A stretch of DNA of 64,000 nt, from contig CM066319.1 of NCBI GenBank assembly GCA_033807775.1, positions 140,108,983 through 140,172,982 of the forward strand, given 5' to 3'. The position numbers and the translations under genes are program-made. The notes beneath the pieces were generated by a model, which saw only the letters and a list, made by a program, of their open reading frames with translations, made no database searches and was not told the origin of the DNA. This DNA comes from Saussurea involucrata (taxonomy: Eukaryota > Streptophyta > Magnoliopsida > Asterales > Asteraceae). Below, in pieces: positions 44,652 through 57,200 of this stretch (the stretch's first letter is position 1; every line of letters starts with the position of its first letter).

Positions 44652-44954
44652 ACACATTTTTTTCTCTCTTTTTGGATGATGCATATTTTCTTTCTTTTCA
44701 GAAGTAGAGTTTACATGTTCCTTGGTTGGCATTTGGCAAACCCCATTTTTTTGCAATTAAATGATGAAGTAATTTATCGATCAATTGATCAATGCGTTTA
44801 CGGAGATCAGTCATCGATTCTTTGTGGCTGTTTCGAACGGTCTACTCTATGATTTTTGTAATTTTTTTGAGTAAAAGGTTGAGAACATGCAACCCCAAAC
44901 GGGTCCCACACGACACTTTGCCCTCAAGGAAACCGGTGTAAGTGAGCTATTTAA

Positions 44955-45291
44955 GAGCATCTCCAACAGATTTTCTAAAAATTTCAAAATCTCTAAGTGA
45001 GCTATTTAAGAGTATCAAAGTTCAAAATCTCTAAAAAAAATTGCATTCAACTCCAAAGATTACCCATTTTGAAGATTACATCATTAATTATATTATTAAA
45101 ACATTACATATATTTGATAAAATATTATTTACCTCTCCTAAAAATTTAATTTCATGGTTTCTTATTAGTGGAATACAATGAAAAAGCATTTCTCTCTCAT
45201 TATAATTATTTTTATTGAGTTTTCCAAATTTGGAAAAATTTGTACTCTGTCTCCTACTTTCTGCATTTTGGAGAAGCTGTTGGAGATAGTC
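44955..45291. mobile_element. Tourist-like MITE, GAGCATCTCCAACAG family
   Basis: Ends GAGCATCTCCAACAG and CTGTTGGAGATAGTC, with a perfect TAA duplication (44952-44954 and 45292-45294). It is the best-preserved family member here and defines the ends used for 3194-3565 and 38621-39474. Confidence 0.85.
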
Positions 45292-45298
45292 TAATACT

Positions 45299-45410
45299 CA
45301 CCCGGTGGCAAGGCACATGAGGGGGGTCGGACTCAAACCCGAGATCAACGGTTTTTTGAACAAAACATCTCCTCCTCCCTTGAACCAACCGAGCTACACG
45401 CGATGGGGGT
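45299..45410 (-). mobile_element. tRNA-derived SINE
   Basis: On the minus strand GTGTAGCTCGGTTGGTTCAA (A-box region) is followed about 45 bases later by TCGGGTTTGAGTCCGAC (B-box). This is a clear tRNA-like Pol III promoter, but the body does not form a usable anticodon arm. Sequence related to its 3' side also lies left of the MITE at about 44890-44950, so the MITE may have split it. Confidence 0.65.
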
Positions 45411-46006
45411 GATTGTTCATATTCTAACAAGTAAGTAATGGATCAAGGATTTTTGATAATACCTGAATTTGTAAATTTAATGTTAGAAATTTTGGTCTGA
45501 TCCGTCTGTAAACATATGGAGCTTTTAGGCAATCCATGGCATCAATTGGGCTTTTCTGATGGGGGCATGGATGGGGCTGAGAAAGAATGACCCAAAAAAT
45601 ACGTCATCATGATTAACATTTGTGTGTCCTTCCAAGTAAAGAAAAGACATTTTATATCTAAAACATTTGAAAATCATACGAGAGAACATGTTTTTATAGC
45701 ATATATATATATATATATTAAATGAGATTTAATATATAAAAATGTTCATTAAGGTTTATATATATAAACGAATGATCGTGTGAGAAAATATGTTAAAGAT
45801 GAAAAACGTAAGAATGGATCTGGATCTGGATCCCTGATCAGTTTTAATCTCCGTTCCCTCCCATTCATTAATTACGTTTTAAAATGGAATTGATCTAGTG
45901 CGCCTTAGTGCATATCATTAGTTTTGATCTTTAATTAGAATTGATCCAAGGTCTGAGATCTCTTCCTATGCTTCTCACCATAACTTCTCTTCTCATTGAA
46001 ATTCAA

Positions 46007-46070
<64 letters not shown>

Positions 46071-46071
<1 letters not shown>

Positions 46072-46306
46072 AAGAGAAAGGATAGAAATCAAATACAAAC
46101 CATGTATTTGTTGCACCCCTTACAGACCAATGTGCATATATGCATAATCTGAGATGCATATATGCATTATCGCATATGAATGTATGTCCATTATATGTAT
46201 ATGCTTGCACGTATGCATATGCATATGAATATGCACATTGTTCACATATGCACACTGTGGTTTGTAAGGTGTGCAACAAATGCAAGGTTTGCATTTTACG
46301 AAGCCC
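46071..46306. repeat. Foldback between two microsatellites
   Basis: Blocks accatgtatttgttgcaccccttacaga and its inverse (tttgtaaggtgtgcaacaaatg) form arms around repeated gcatatgcatat sequence. Bracketed by (CT)n(TA)n(GA)n on the left and (CT)n(TA)n(GA)n on the right. Confidence 0.65.
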
Positions 46307-46340
<34 letters not shown>

Positions 46341-47476
46341 GTAGAGAGAGAGAGAGAGAGAGTTCAAAGAAAACCACGAAAAATGAAAAACTGGAAACAC
46401 CTTTATATAATTTGGATAAAATAAAAATAAAAATAAAAAATTGAATAGCATTATATTGAGGTATAATCAAATGTGTAACACCCTAAAATTTAGACAACAA
46501 AAATAGGGAAATCCCGGAAAATAGGTAAAATAAAAACTTCTAAAATAGGCCAACTAAAACCCATAATAAATCGGGATAGTTTGGACAAAGTTAAAGTAGT
46601 GAGTATCAAGACATAATACACAACAACCTACTAATTTAGAAATGGATTAAGCTAGATTAACACGGGTGTCGTTATGTCTCCAAAAATCTCTCTCTTCACG
46701 AATCCCCGAAAAGCCCGGCCCTCCAAGCTCCTATAAGCATGGTCGGCCAAATCGACGTGTCATAGACGCTCCGCTAGTGGGACCTAAAATCCACAATTAC
46801 AATACCGCAAGTGTTAGACCAAAAGTCTAGTAAGAGTTTATAAATTCATATGACTTATAACATAAAATGATACCACAAATCAAATCAGAGTTACCGGATC
46901 CGTGTGATGTTAATTACCACAAATCAATCTTGTCAAAGTGTTCCAACCTGAACATAAAAGACAAGATAATGTCTCTTGAAATACGGGGGATACCCGTTAC
47001 CGTCGGGGTGACGAGAACACGTAAATGGAGTCACCCATGATGTTATTGGATTGCACCTCAAGTGTCGGTTCTAGTTCTCATGCCATCAAGACATCACAAC
47101 CTCAAACCATCTTTTTCATGCCTTTATTGCCTACTCCGTCGAGTTACACCTCAAGGACTTACGGGACCATATTGCCTATCCAAGCTAGACGAGTTACACC
47201 TCAAGGACCTCAATGTCCCCCAGTGCCTACTCGCTAGAAGCCGAGATGTCCAACAGTTTATAACATGTAATTCATGCAAGTCTAACCCTCGTGCACAAGG
47301 AATTAGACACCAACAATTCACCATATAGGATCACATACAAGCTTGGTAAACCTTACTAGTTATTCAATCCAACTTCCACATTATAATCGTACGTCAACAT
47401 ATATACATATTTTGCCCCAATCATCTTCTCCCTACCAAAGTATGAAAGGCACACATATTTTCTATTACAAGTTGTC

Positions 47477-47674
47477 TATTAGAAGTAATTCCTCAACCTT
47501 TTCCATTGAAACAAAGGAATATATACAGTGTACAATGCCTATCAATTAGGCGTAATCTTAGGCCACTAACAAGGCAACTAATAATATACAATATATATTT
47601 ACATATGAGTAATCTTAGGCCACTAACAAGGCAACTAATAATATACATTATATATTTACATATATATCTTAACA
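47477..47674 (-). repeat. 3' LTR of the copia element
   Basis: Read on the minus strand it starts TGTTAAGATATATATG and ends ACTTCTAATA. It contains a direct duplication of about 60 bp with gttgccttgttagtggccta. It has TA rather than the usual CA at its 3' end, as does its partner. Confidence 0.9.
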
Positions 47675-50600
47675 CACCCCTGCAGTCGAAGCGGGAGGCT
47701 TACGAACACTGAGACTGTCCCTAAAATCTTCAAACAAAATACGCGGAAGACCCTTTGTAAAAATGTCCACAATCTGATATCGGGAAGGTACATGAAGAAC
47801 ACGAACCTGACCACGAGCAACTTTCTCCCGTACAAAATGAATATCCATCTCAATATGCTTGGTACGTTGATGTTGCACCGGATTGCCCGATAAATAGATA
47901 ACACTAACATTGTCACAATAAACAAGTGTAGCCTGTTTAACCGGACAATGTAACTCCAAAAGCAAATTTCGTAACCAACAAGATTCGGATACTACATTTG
48001 CCACACCTCTATACTCGGCCTCGGCACTAGACCGAGAAAGAGTAGGTTGTCTCTTCGAAGACCAAGAAACCAAATTATCACCCAAAAATACACAATAACC
48101 AGAGGTAGATCGTCTCGTGTCCGGGCAACCACCCCAATCGGCATCAGTATAAGAAACAAGAGATGAAACAGACGATACGTAGAGATGGAGAAGTGTACCT
48201 TGTATATACCGGATAATGCGTTTGAGAGCTTGCATATGGTCAACTCTGGGATCATGCATATGTAAACACATTTGTTGAATAGCATAAGAGATATCCGGTC
48301 GGGTGAATGTAAGATATTGAAGAGCCCCAGCAAGACTCCTATATAGAGTGGGATCCTCATAAGAAGCACTCGAAGTAGCACCAACCTTTTCCTTCGTGTC
48401 AACTGGAGTCGGAGAAGACTTGCAAGAAGACATTCCGGCACGCTCTATTATTTGCTCGGCATATTTGCGTTGTGATAGAAACATACCACCCCTGTGACGA
48501 GATACTGCAATACCAAGAAAATAATTCAAAGGACCAAGATCTTTCATAGCGAATTCCGAGCTAAGAAGACCCATGATAGACAATCGAAGAGCAATATAAG
48601 AAGCAGTGAGAATAATATCATCAATATATAGCAAAATATAAGCCATGTCAGATCCCTTGCGGTAAATAAACAAAGAGTTGTCACATTTGCTGTTTGAGAA
48701 ACCAAGTGACATGACATAATCTGCAAAACGCTTGTACCAAGCTCGTGGTGCCTGCTTAAGTCCATATAAAGACTTACGTAACAAACACATATAATCAGGA
48801 TGGGTACAATCTCGATACCCTAAAGGTTGATGCATATACACCGTTTCTTGTTGCTCACCATGAAGAAAAGCATTTTTCACATCCAACTGATGAATGGGCC
48901 ATGCCTTTGAAAGAGATAAAGAGAGAACTGTGCGAATCGTAGCCGGCTTCACCAGCGGACTAAAAGTTTCGCCACAATCAATGCCCACCTGTTGTGTCTT
49001 CCCATCACCTACAAGACGGGCTTTATGCCTCTCGAAAACACCATTAGATTTTTCTTTATGAGTAAAAATCCACATAGATTGAATAACATTCACATTAGGT
49101 GGACGGGGCACTAATTCCCACGTCTTATTTTTAATATGAGCATGATATTCATCATCCATGGCCATTTTCCAATTCGGGTCACGAAGAGCCGCTATCGGAT
49201 TACGAGGTAAGGGAGACCGTGTAACCGTAGCCTGCATAGCATATTTCGGATTAGGCTTAAAAATACCATTTTGGCTCCTCGTCACAACTTGAGGTTGTGG
49301 AATGTGAGTGGATGGGATATGTGAATGTTGAACTGGAGGTGTTGGAGTAGGAGTAGTAAAAGTGGGTTGCTGGACGGGGGAAAATAGTGGGTTTGTAGGA
49401 GGGGAACTAGTGGGATCTTGTCCACTAGTTGTTATGCGGACAGCAGGAGTAGGAACGGAAGGGCTCGTTAGGCCGGGGCTGCCAGGAAGAGAGGATGGGC
49501 TAGCAAGAGTTGGGCTGCCAGGAGGTGAAGATGGGCCAGCATGTGTTGGGCTGCCAGGAGAGTTGGGCGAAACTGCCACAGTGGGTTGTTGTTGAGCATT
49601 TGACAAATTTTGTAAATGGTGAATAGTGTAAGACGAGACATCATCACCCAAAAAGTCATAAGTATGAGGGGAAGGGGTATGCAAGTTAGCAAAGGGGAAA
49701 ACATGTTCATCAAAAATAACGTGACGACAAATAATGATTTTATTTGAAGATAAATCATAACATTTGTAGCCACGATGATTCGGAGGGTATCCCAAAAATA
49801 CACATGGAGTCGATCGGGGTTGCAATTTATTAATAGTAGTAGAAGGAATGAGAGGATAACACAAGCACCCAAAAACCCGAATGTGAGAATAGGAAGGTAC
49901 CCTTTGATATAGAATTTGAAGCGGAGAAACATTACCCAATAACTTGCTTGGAAGGACATTGAGAAGGTAAGTAGCCATTTGTAACGCATGATGCCAAAAA
50001 GACGGAGGAATAGAGGCATGAGCTAAAAGAGTACGGGTGACATTATTGATAGTTCGTATTTTTCTTTCGGCTTTACCGTTTTGAGGAGAAGTATGAGGGC
50101 AGAAAGATGGAAGGACATGCCATGAGCTTTACAAAAATCCCAAAAAGGACCATTATCAAACTCCCTTCCATTATCACATTGCACATTTTTAATATTACGT
50201 TCAAATTGGGTGAGAATATGAGCCTTAAAAGCTAAGAATTTGTCAAAGACATCCGACTTCCTAGCTATAGGAAAAGTCCAAAGATAATTAGAATAATCAT
50301 CCAATAACAAAACATAATATTTATGCCCCATAGAACTCAAAATAGGAGAAGTCCAAAGATCACTATGAATAATGTCAAAAGGCATAGAAGTACTTGAATT
50401 AGACGAAACAAATGGTAACTTAACATGTTTCCCAAAAACACAAGAACGACAAATGCTAGAAGTAGAAATACGATTTCAATCAATGCGTTTATTGCGTCTA
50501 AGCGCATCTAAAACTGGAGCACCCGGATGACCCAAACGATCATGCCAGAGAGAAGAAGAGATGGCTGCAAAGGCGGAAGGTAGAGCTTGATTGTTTGTGG

Positions 50601-52046
50601 AAGTGGTAAGAGGATATAGGTCACCCTGACTATCACACCTCATTATTGGTGTCCCCGTCTGAAAATCCTTCACAGAAAACCCAAAGGATCAAATTCAACT
50701 GTTACAGAATTATCAGTAGTGAATTTCCTAACATAAATAAGATTTTTAATAATTTTGGGAGCATGAAGAACATTATTCAATGACAAAGGGGGGTTAGGGG
50801 AAGGCAATGAAGTGTGACCGTAACCATGAATTGGAATAGTATGACCATTTCCTACGACAATACCACTAGAATGATTGCTCAAATTAAAATAAGACGAGAA
50901 ATTACCATTGGAAGACGTCATGTGAGACGTAGCTCCGGTGTCCATGTACCAAGACGGGTCGGGTGGATTGATGGACATTGTGTGCATGGCTGCGGCAATA
51001 TCAGTGGGAGCATAGGATGTGGGCTGCCCATTTGATGAAGATACAAAAGCTTGTGGATGTGGGACAAGAATACCAGACTGCTGCTTGTTGTTTGGTGGAC
51101 GTTGGGCCCAACCTTGGGTTGGATATGGGCAAGGAGGTGCAGCCCAATGAGGCATCCAACCCCAAGGAGGATACCCCGGCCATTGTTGCTGGGACATCCA
51201 GTGCTACTGACCGCCTCCGCCACCGGACTTTCGGCCACCCGAACCATTCGAACCACCAGACCCACGGCCACCGCCACCGTGACCACTAGTCTTGCGGTTG
51301 GAACTTTTCTGTTTTCCCGAATTTTTCCCACGGTGTGGTGAGTGGTTCGAACCTGAGGCATCATCAAATTCCGTCGGTGAAGCAGCCACCATTGCAGATT
51401 CCGAACCCGTGGCAGCCTCCTTCGCCAAACCGGCCTCTTCAAGAGTCAACATAGACCGAGCTTGATAAAGAGGGGGCAAAGGGTCACTCTGCCGGATCAA
51501 AGTACCTACACCCCGATACGCCCTTGTGAGACCCGAAACCAACTGAATTACAAGGCGGTTGTCCGATACCGGTGCTCCTACATTCTTCAACTGGTCTGCC
51601 AGAGACTTGAGGCGCTGACAATAAGCCGAGACATTCGGGAAATTCTACATTTTGGTATTGGAGAACTCGGCCTCAAGGGTTACCACACGGGAATTTTTGT
51701 TGTCTTGGAAAATATCACGTAGTCTATTCCAAGCTTCCATGGCCGTGGCGTCGGGTTCAATTATGGTATGCAAGAGATCATTAGAGATGGTGGCATAAAT
51801 CCAAGAGAGAACCGTAGCGTCAAGAGTCGACCATAATTCCTTTGCATCCGCGGTCGAAGGAACCTTCTCTTTGCCGTTGGCAGGAGGAATAATGTGATGA
51901 AGGACCTTGTGAGAACGTGCGGTGATTTTGAAAAGTTCTGCCCATGTGGAGTATTGGACATTCTCCATTTCAAGAGTGATGGAGATATGGTTCCGAATGT
52001 TCGAAACCGCAAGAGCCGGATGGAAAGAACTCTTGTTATCCATCAT
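47669..52046 (-). pseudogene. Broken copia gag-pol
   Basis: Reads from 52046 downwards. Gag (start MMDNKSSFHPALAV) is stopped by TAG at 51645-51647 and again by TAG at 51204-51206, with a Gly-rich tail between. A protease block (WYMDTGATSHMTS) lies near 50930. A frameshift occurs near 50690, a TGA at 50476-50478 and another frameshift near 50098 inside integrase (core IHSDLWTSP, CDNGREF). After that, one long frame (open to 47669) holds the end of integrase, RT (HQLDVKNAFLHG, LYIDDIILTAS) and RNase H (YTDADWGGCPDTRRSTSGYC, SRSSAEAEYRG). The final TAA lies in the LTR edge. Not functional as it stands. Confidence 0.9.
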
Positions 52047-52160
52047 GGTGAAATAGAAGGAGATAAAGAAGAATATGAATGGAGAAGAAGAAGAAGAAGA
52101 AGAAGAAGAGAGCTAGGGCGCAGTGCGGAAGGTAGAACGATCGTTTTTCTGTCCTAGAAA

Positions 52161-52170
52161 TCTGATACCA
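52161..52170 (-). other. Primer binding site of the copia element
   Basis: TGGTATCAGA on the minus strand, directly after the 5' LTR, fits initiator Met tRNA priming. Confidence 0.8.
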
Positions 52171-52368
52171 TATAAGAAGTAATTCCTCAACCTTTTCCAT
52201 TGAAACAAAGGAATATATACAGTGTACAATGCCTATCAATTAGGCGTAATCTTAGGCCACTAACAAGGCAACTAATAATATACACTATATATTTACATAT
52301 GCGTAATCTTAGGCCACTAACAAGGCAACTAATAATATACATTATATATTTACATATATATCTTAACA
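52171..52368 (-). repeat. 5' LTR of the copia element
   Basis: 198 bp, same as the other LTR apart from about three substitutions (for example in the aatatacAatata and tatgAgtaat positions). Includes the same internal duplication of about 60 bp. Confidence 0.9.
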
Positions 52369-53186
52369 TTGTCATTATACCACAAGTCTCTGTTTTGTTA
52401 TACTCCAAGTAGAAACAACATAAATACATGATGATTATAAGGAATATTCATTTTTAAGACAAAACATGAAAACCTTAGTTTCTAGGTCCAAAACATAACC
52501 ATCTTGATTTTGATCATTTTGGCATAGTGAAGACTTTTAAAGAAGATAACCATGTTCAAATCCACCTATAACTCAAAATCCGTAAAACCCTAATTTTTGG
52601 TTCAAGCTCAAATAATAACAAGTTCACATTTAAGGCACATAATAGTATTTAAGCAAGATTTATAAGCTAGAAAACTCACCACAAGGTTTGTAGTGAGAAA
52701 ACCCTAGTTTCTTGAAGAAACCCTAGAAATGGATAAACTTGGATGGAGCTTGACCCACCTTCTGTTTGTTTGGCGCGAGAATGACCACAGCGGCTATGCC
52801 ACGACATTGTTGTCGGGCATAGTCGCTCCCCTCACCCCGCTCACTGTTTCTTCCATGCGACCTTGACCACCGCGACTATGCCATGGTCAATGTCGCCAGC
52901 ATGCCACGACCCAACTGCTGTCCAGAATCCTAAAATGTCGAAAATGAACCCCTTCCTCACGAGTGATGCTCACGGCCAAACGACTAGCATGCCAAAAGCG
53001 GTAACTCAAGCATAGAACCACAAGGTTGGAGCAAACGTACATAAATACATATTCATAGCTTGCGTAAATCATAGACTACGACTAGAATATTTGAGGTTGA
53101 AAACACTAAACGGCTATGGAATATACAAAGTCAAAAGTGGAATGGTTTCACTCACATGAAAATAAAATTATGGGTGTTACAAAATG

Positions 53187-54278
53187 AGAAATACAAAAAA
53201 GTCAAAAACCATGAAACTAATAATTATTTATTGTTTCATAGTGTACGTGGAAATGCACCGTCAATTCACAATATAATTGATTTTTTATGTATACTTTTTG
53301 TTTCACGTTGTGAAATAAATAACATTGCACTATTTCACAATGTAAAACAATACACGATGAGTCATTCTTAACCACTTATATTTTAAAGTTCAGTATTTCA
53401 AAAAATATATATCTTAATCACTAGGACTAGGTATATACCAATTACATCCTCAAATAAATCTTTGTGAATCCTTTATATAAGTTTGCTCTCTAGTGGTTGT
53501 TACCAATTTTGGTCACTCAAAGCCACTAGAGATTTATCTTACTGTTAATTTCAGAACTCCGTAAAATGAATCCAAATATATAAAAGTTGGTCCGAACAAC
53601 CATAATTAGATAAAATGAAAATAACTCTAATAATTATCACAATTGTCATATGATATGTGTTAAGTATTGATTATAATTACATAAAAGTAATGTAGTTAAT
53701 ATGATTATAAAAATATACGTATTTGACTATCAAATCTTTTTGTTTAAATAAAATCGTAAATAAACAATAACATATTTTGAAAAAATACCTAACACTTTCA
53801 AAAGAGCGGGACGACTTTATCTAAATATAAAATATAAGATAGGTCTAGTGTTTGACCCTCCCTCCCCTGCCTCGGGCTAACGTCAACCGCTGATTGAGCC
53901 AAATTCCTCTTTATATTGGTATCCTTGAAGACGGGTTCTGTGTGGGCCAATCGACGTTGTAAGAGCATCTCCAACAGCTTCTCTATTTTGGAGAAAATGG
54001 GGATTTTGAAACACAAATAAGCTCCAACAGCTTCCCCAAAAGTTTCCCCAAAATGGGGATAATAGGATTTTCCCCAAAAATTTCTCCAAATATGGAGAAT
54101 ACTCCAAATATAAGTGATTACATTTTTTTGCCCAAATAACAATCTTCAAAAAAGTTGGTGAAAGTTAAAGGGGGGTAAAGTGACATTTACGCAAAGCTGT
54201 TGAGACTTGAGATGGTGTGTGTATAACTGTATATACATAAAAGGACCACCGGAGTTGCTTTGAGTTTTTGTATTCATC
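53187..54278. other. Intergenic, upstream of the GDSL gene
   Basis: AT-rich without a recognised gene. From 53964 to about 54135 lies a truncated GAGCATCTCCAACAG-family MITE (left end and repeated ccccaaaa blocks, right end missing). The GDSL start codon follows about 145 bases later, so this fragment lies in the proximal promoter. A TATA-like tatacataaaag is near 54231. Confidence 0.5.
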
Positions 54279-57200
54279 ATGGCAAGTATTGTATTCTTCC
54301 TCATACTGGCGGCTGGCGGAGTAGCCACCGGACAGCCGTCTCTGCCGCCGCCATCTCGGGCATGCGATATACCCGCTATATACAATTTCGGTGATTCAAA
54401 CTCCGACACTGGCGGCATAGCGGCGGCATTTTATCCTCCAGGGCCACCTTGCGGCGAAACCTTCTTCAAAAGGCCCGTCGGAAGAGGCAGCGATGGCCGC
54501 CTAATCATAGACTTCATCGGTAAAACAAAATTCATATAAATTGCGAGAAAAAAACGTTCGAATTCTATATAATTTTAATGGGAAATTTATTTTGTTATGC
54601 TATATGATTAGCCGAGAAACTGGGATTGTCGTATTTGAGTGCGTATTTGGATTCGATCAAAGCCGATTACACACATGGTGCAAATTTTGCAACGGGCGGT
54701 TCAACCATTAGGCGCGTAAACGAATCATGGTTCGCAAATGACGTTAGTCCGTTCTCTTTGGATATCCAAGTTGAGCAATTTAATCAGTTTAAAGATAGAA
54801 CGACTTATCTATATAAAAAAGGTAAATTCTTAAAAAATAAATACTTAGAATTAAATTCTCAAATATTATTTCATTCGAAATAAGTGTCCACGTTTGTATT
54901 TTAGTTTGTTCCAAAATAAATGTTCATCTTCAAAAGTAAGTGGATAGTTTCCAAATCTACCTATAATTATTAGATTGAGGGTAAGGGTTTGCATCCGGGG
55001 GTGGGGGGTTCGGATGGGCAAACCAAAAACCGGATCGGATTTCAGATTTGAAAATCAAGAACCGAATTTTAGGTTTCAGATCTCGGATTGCTTCAGGTTC
55101 GGGTTGGTCATGTTTCGGGTTGGTATCAGTCGGGTTCGCTATTATTATAATGCAAAAAATATATATAAATTCAATCGATTTTGAGAATGAATTCAATCGA
55201 TTGAGAGATTGATGAACTCGTTAATAAGTTTAGAAATTGGAAAACAATTTGACCGACTAGAATTTATGATTTTTAAAAGATAAATAAATAAATAAATATA
55301 TTTATATAATATTAAAAATATATAATGTATATTATTTCGGGTTTTCGGACAGGTCAGGTGGCTAAAGATCAAACTAAACCTAAACCCAAATATCCCCCAA
55401 AATTCAGACTTCAGATTTTTGGATTTCGGGGTATTTGGGCTTTGCACACCCCTAATTGAGAGATTCATTACTCCCAAATATTAAGGGTAAATTTGTAATA
55501 ATTACAAATATTTGAAAACTGTATGTCTTTTTCATTGTGAATATATACTTTGGGATGGTGGGAATACGAGTAATTTAACCAAAAAAATATATTATAATTT
55601 TTGTAGCCGAGAATGAATCTCAAAGAAGCAATCTACCTAGACCCGAGGATTTCGCGAAAGCCATATACACAATCGATATAGGCCAAAACGACATTGCGTA
55701 CTGTTTCAGAACATTGGGAGTCAAAGCGAGTCGAGCCGCCATCCCCGATATTGTCAACCAATTCGCTACGGCTATTCAAGTAAGTTCTGTAATTTTTCAA
55801 GTTGTCTTTGCATTATTTTTATACCGAAATTATATACAACTGAAGGTAGCGGTGTGCATTGAACGGGTTCGTGTGGGCAAACTAAAAACCCAATTGGATT
55901 TCGGATATGGAAATCAAGATCCAAAATTTAGGTTTCGGATTTTGAATTGCCCAGGGTTTGGGCTAGTTAGGCTTCAATATATATATAAATTCAATCGGTT
56001 GAGAGATTGACGAAATCAATAATAAGTTTAGAAATTAAAAAACATTTCAACCAACTAGGACTTATTATTTTCAAAAGATAATTAGATAGGTAAATATATT
56101 TATATAATATTTAAAATATATATGTATATTATTTGTGGTTTTATGACGGGTTTGGGTGGCCAAATTAGATCAAACCCAACCCGAACACAATAATCCCCCC
56201 AAACGTCGGGTTTCGGATTTCAAAGTATTCAAGTTTTTCACAAACGCTTTATTTTCGGTCCGGATTTAGATTCTAACGAGTCTTAAATGATAAAGATCAC
56301 GTCGAGAAAAGTGTGTGTGTTCAAATTGGTTAAAAAAAGTTTTGAGAGCCTATTTATGGCAAAACATGTCTCGATGTTGATTTGTAACTCCACACATATG
56401 CGTGTTCTCGTTGGTATGAGAAAAAAAGAACGTGACATGTTTTTTTTAATTCTTATACATATATTTGTTGGAATAACTTTGCATTATTATAATAACATGG
56501 TTTGTTTTATTTAAATGTATTGATAATACTTGACTACATTGTAAACGTATAGCAATTGTACGGAAAGGGTGCAAGGGCCTTTTGGATACATAACACGGGG
56601 CCCATCGGTTGTTTGCCCGTAATATATGCGAAGATCCATGACCCACCCAAGGGTTACCTCGATAAGATTGGGTGCGTCACAGGACAAAACGCTATAGCCA
56701 CTGAGTTCAATAAGCAACTGAAAGCCAAAGTCATTCAACTGAGATCAGATTTGTCGGGAGCTGTGTTGACATACGTTGACATGTACTCAGCAAAATATCA
56801 ACTAATCGCCAATGCTAAAGACCAAGGTGCTTTCCTATATCTCGATCTTACTCAACCGTGACCAAAAGAATATTTTGCCAGTTATTAGAACAAAATTAGG
56901 TTTATAAAACGACAAAATTTTCTAAACATTCTAATAGACCGCTTTATGGAACCAATAAACTAAAACATCCTAACTAAAGACGTTATAATAAATTTATAAG
57001 ATGTTTTTGTTCGTCGTAACAAGTTTTTAGGACTTTTTTTTATAAAAAAAAAAAGACGTCATGTTAGTTATTTTATAGGACACTATTTGAAAAGGTTTTC
57101 TATAAAAAGATGGGTTTATATGTCATTTCTCAAAAAATGTCATATAACATAGCTTATGTGACGCTTTGTATTAAAAATGTCCTAAAAACTTGTTAAGACG

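Larger units (their letters stand above)
44652..46473. other. Intergenic repeats downstream of UKL
   Basis: No gene recognised. Contains a MITE (44955-45291), a SINE (45299-45410), a family B repeat copy (45775-46005) and two (CT)n(TA)n(GA)n microsatellites (46005-46070 and 46307-46360) bracketing a foldback rich in gcatatatgcat. Confidence 0.6.
47477..52368 (-). mobile_element. Ty1/copia retrotransposon, Ale/Retrofit-like, degenerate
   Basis: A 4,892-bp element with 198-bp LTRs at both ends and a perfect TTGTC duplication (47472-47476 and 52369-52373). Compact size, short LTRs and the RT sequence suggest the Ale/Retrofit lineage. It inserted into the solo gypsy LTR. Gag-pol is broken in several places, although the LTRs differ at only a few positions. 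Confidence 0.92.
46474..53181 (-). mobile_element. Solo gypsy LTR containing a copia element
   Basis: Ends TGTAACACCC and GGGTGTTACA are inverse copies, and a perfect 5-bp duplication aaatg flanks them (46469-46473 and 53182-53186). Removing the nested copia element and one target copy leaves about 1.81 kb, a normal gypsy LTR length. No internal gag-pol of its own remains, so it formed by LTR-LTR recombination. Minus orientation is suggested by analogy with the LTR at 20949 but is uncertain. Confidence 0.75.

Noticed and set aside
45299..45410. Functional tRNA gene
   Set aside because: A- and B-box motifs are present but no intact acceptor or anticodon stem can be drawn.
45935..46424. 119-aa and 94-aa frames around 46.1 kb
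   Set aside because: They run through (TA)n, (GA)n microsatellites and a foldback; SLSLSIYIYI peptides are repeat translation.
49362..49595. ORFs antisense to the copia element (also 50814-51341 and 51894-52157)
   Set aside because: They mirror Pro/Gly/Ser-rich copia coding sequence on the opposite strand.
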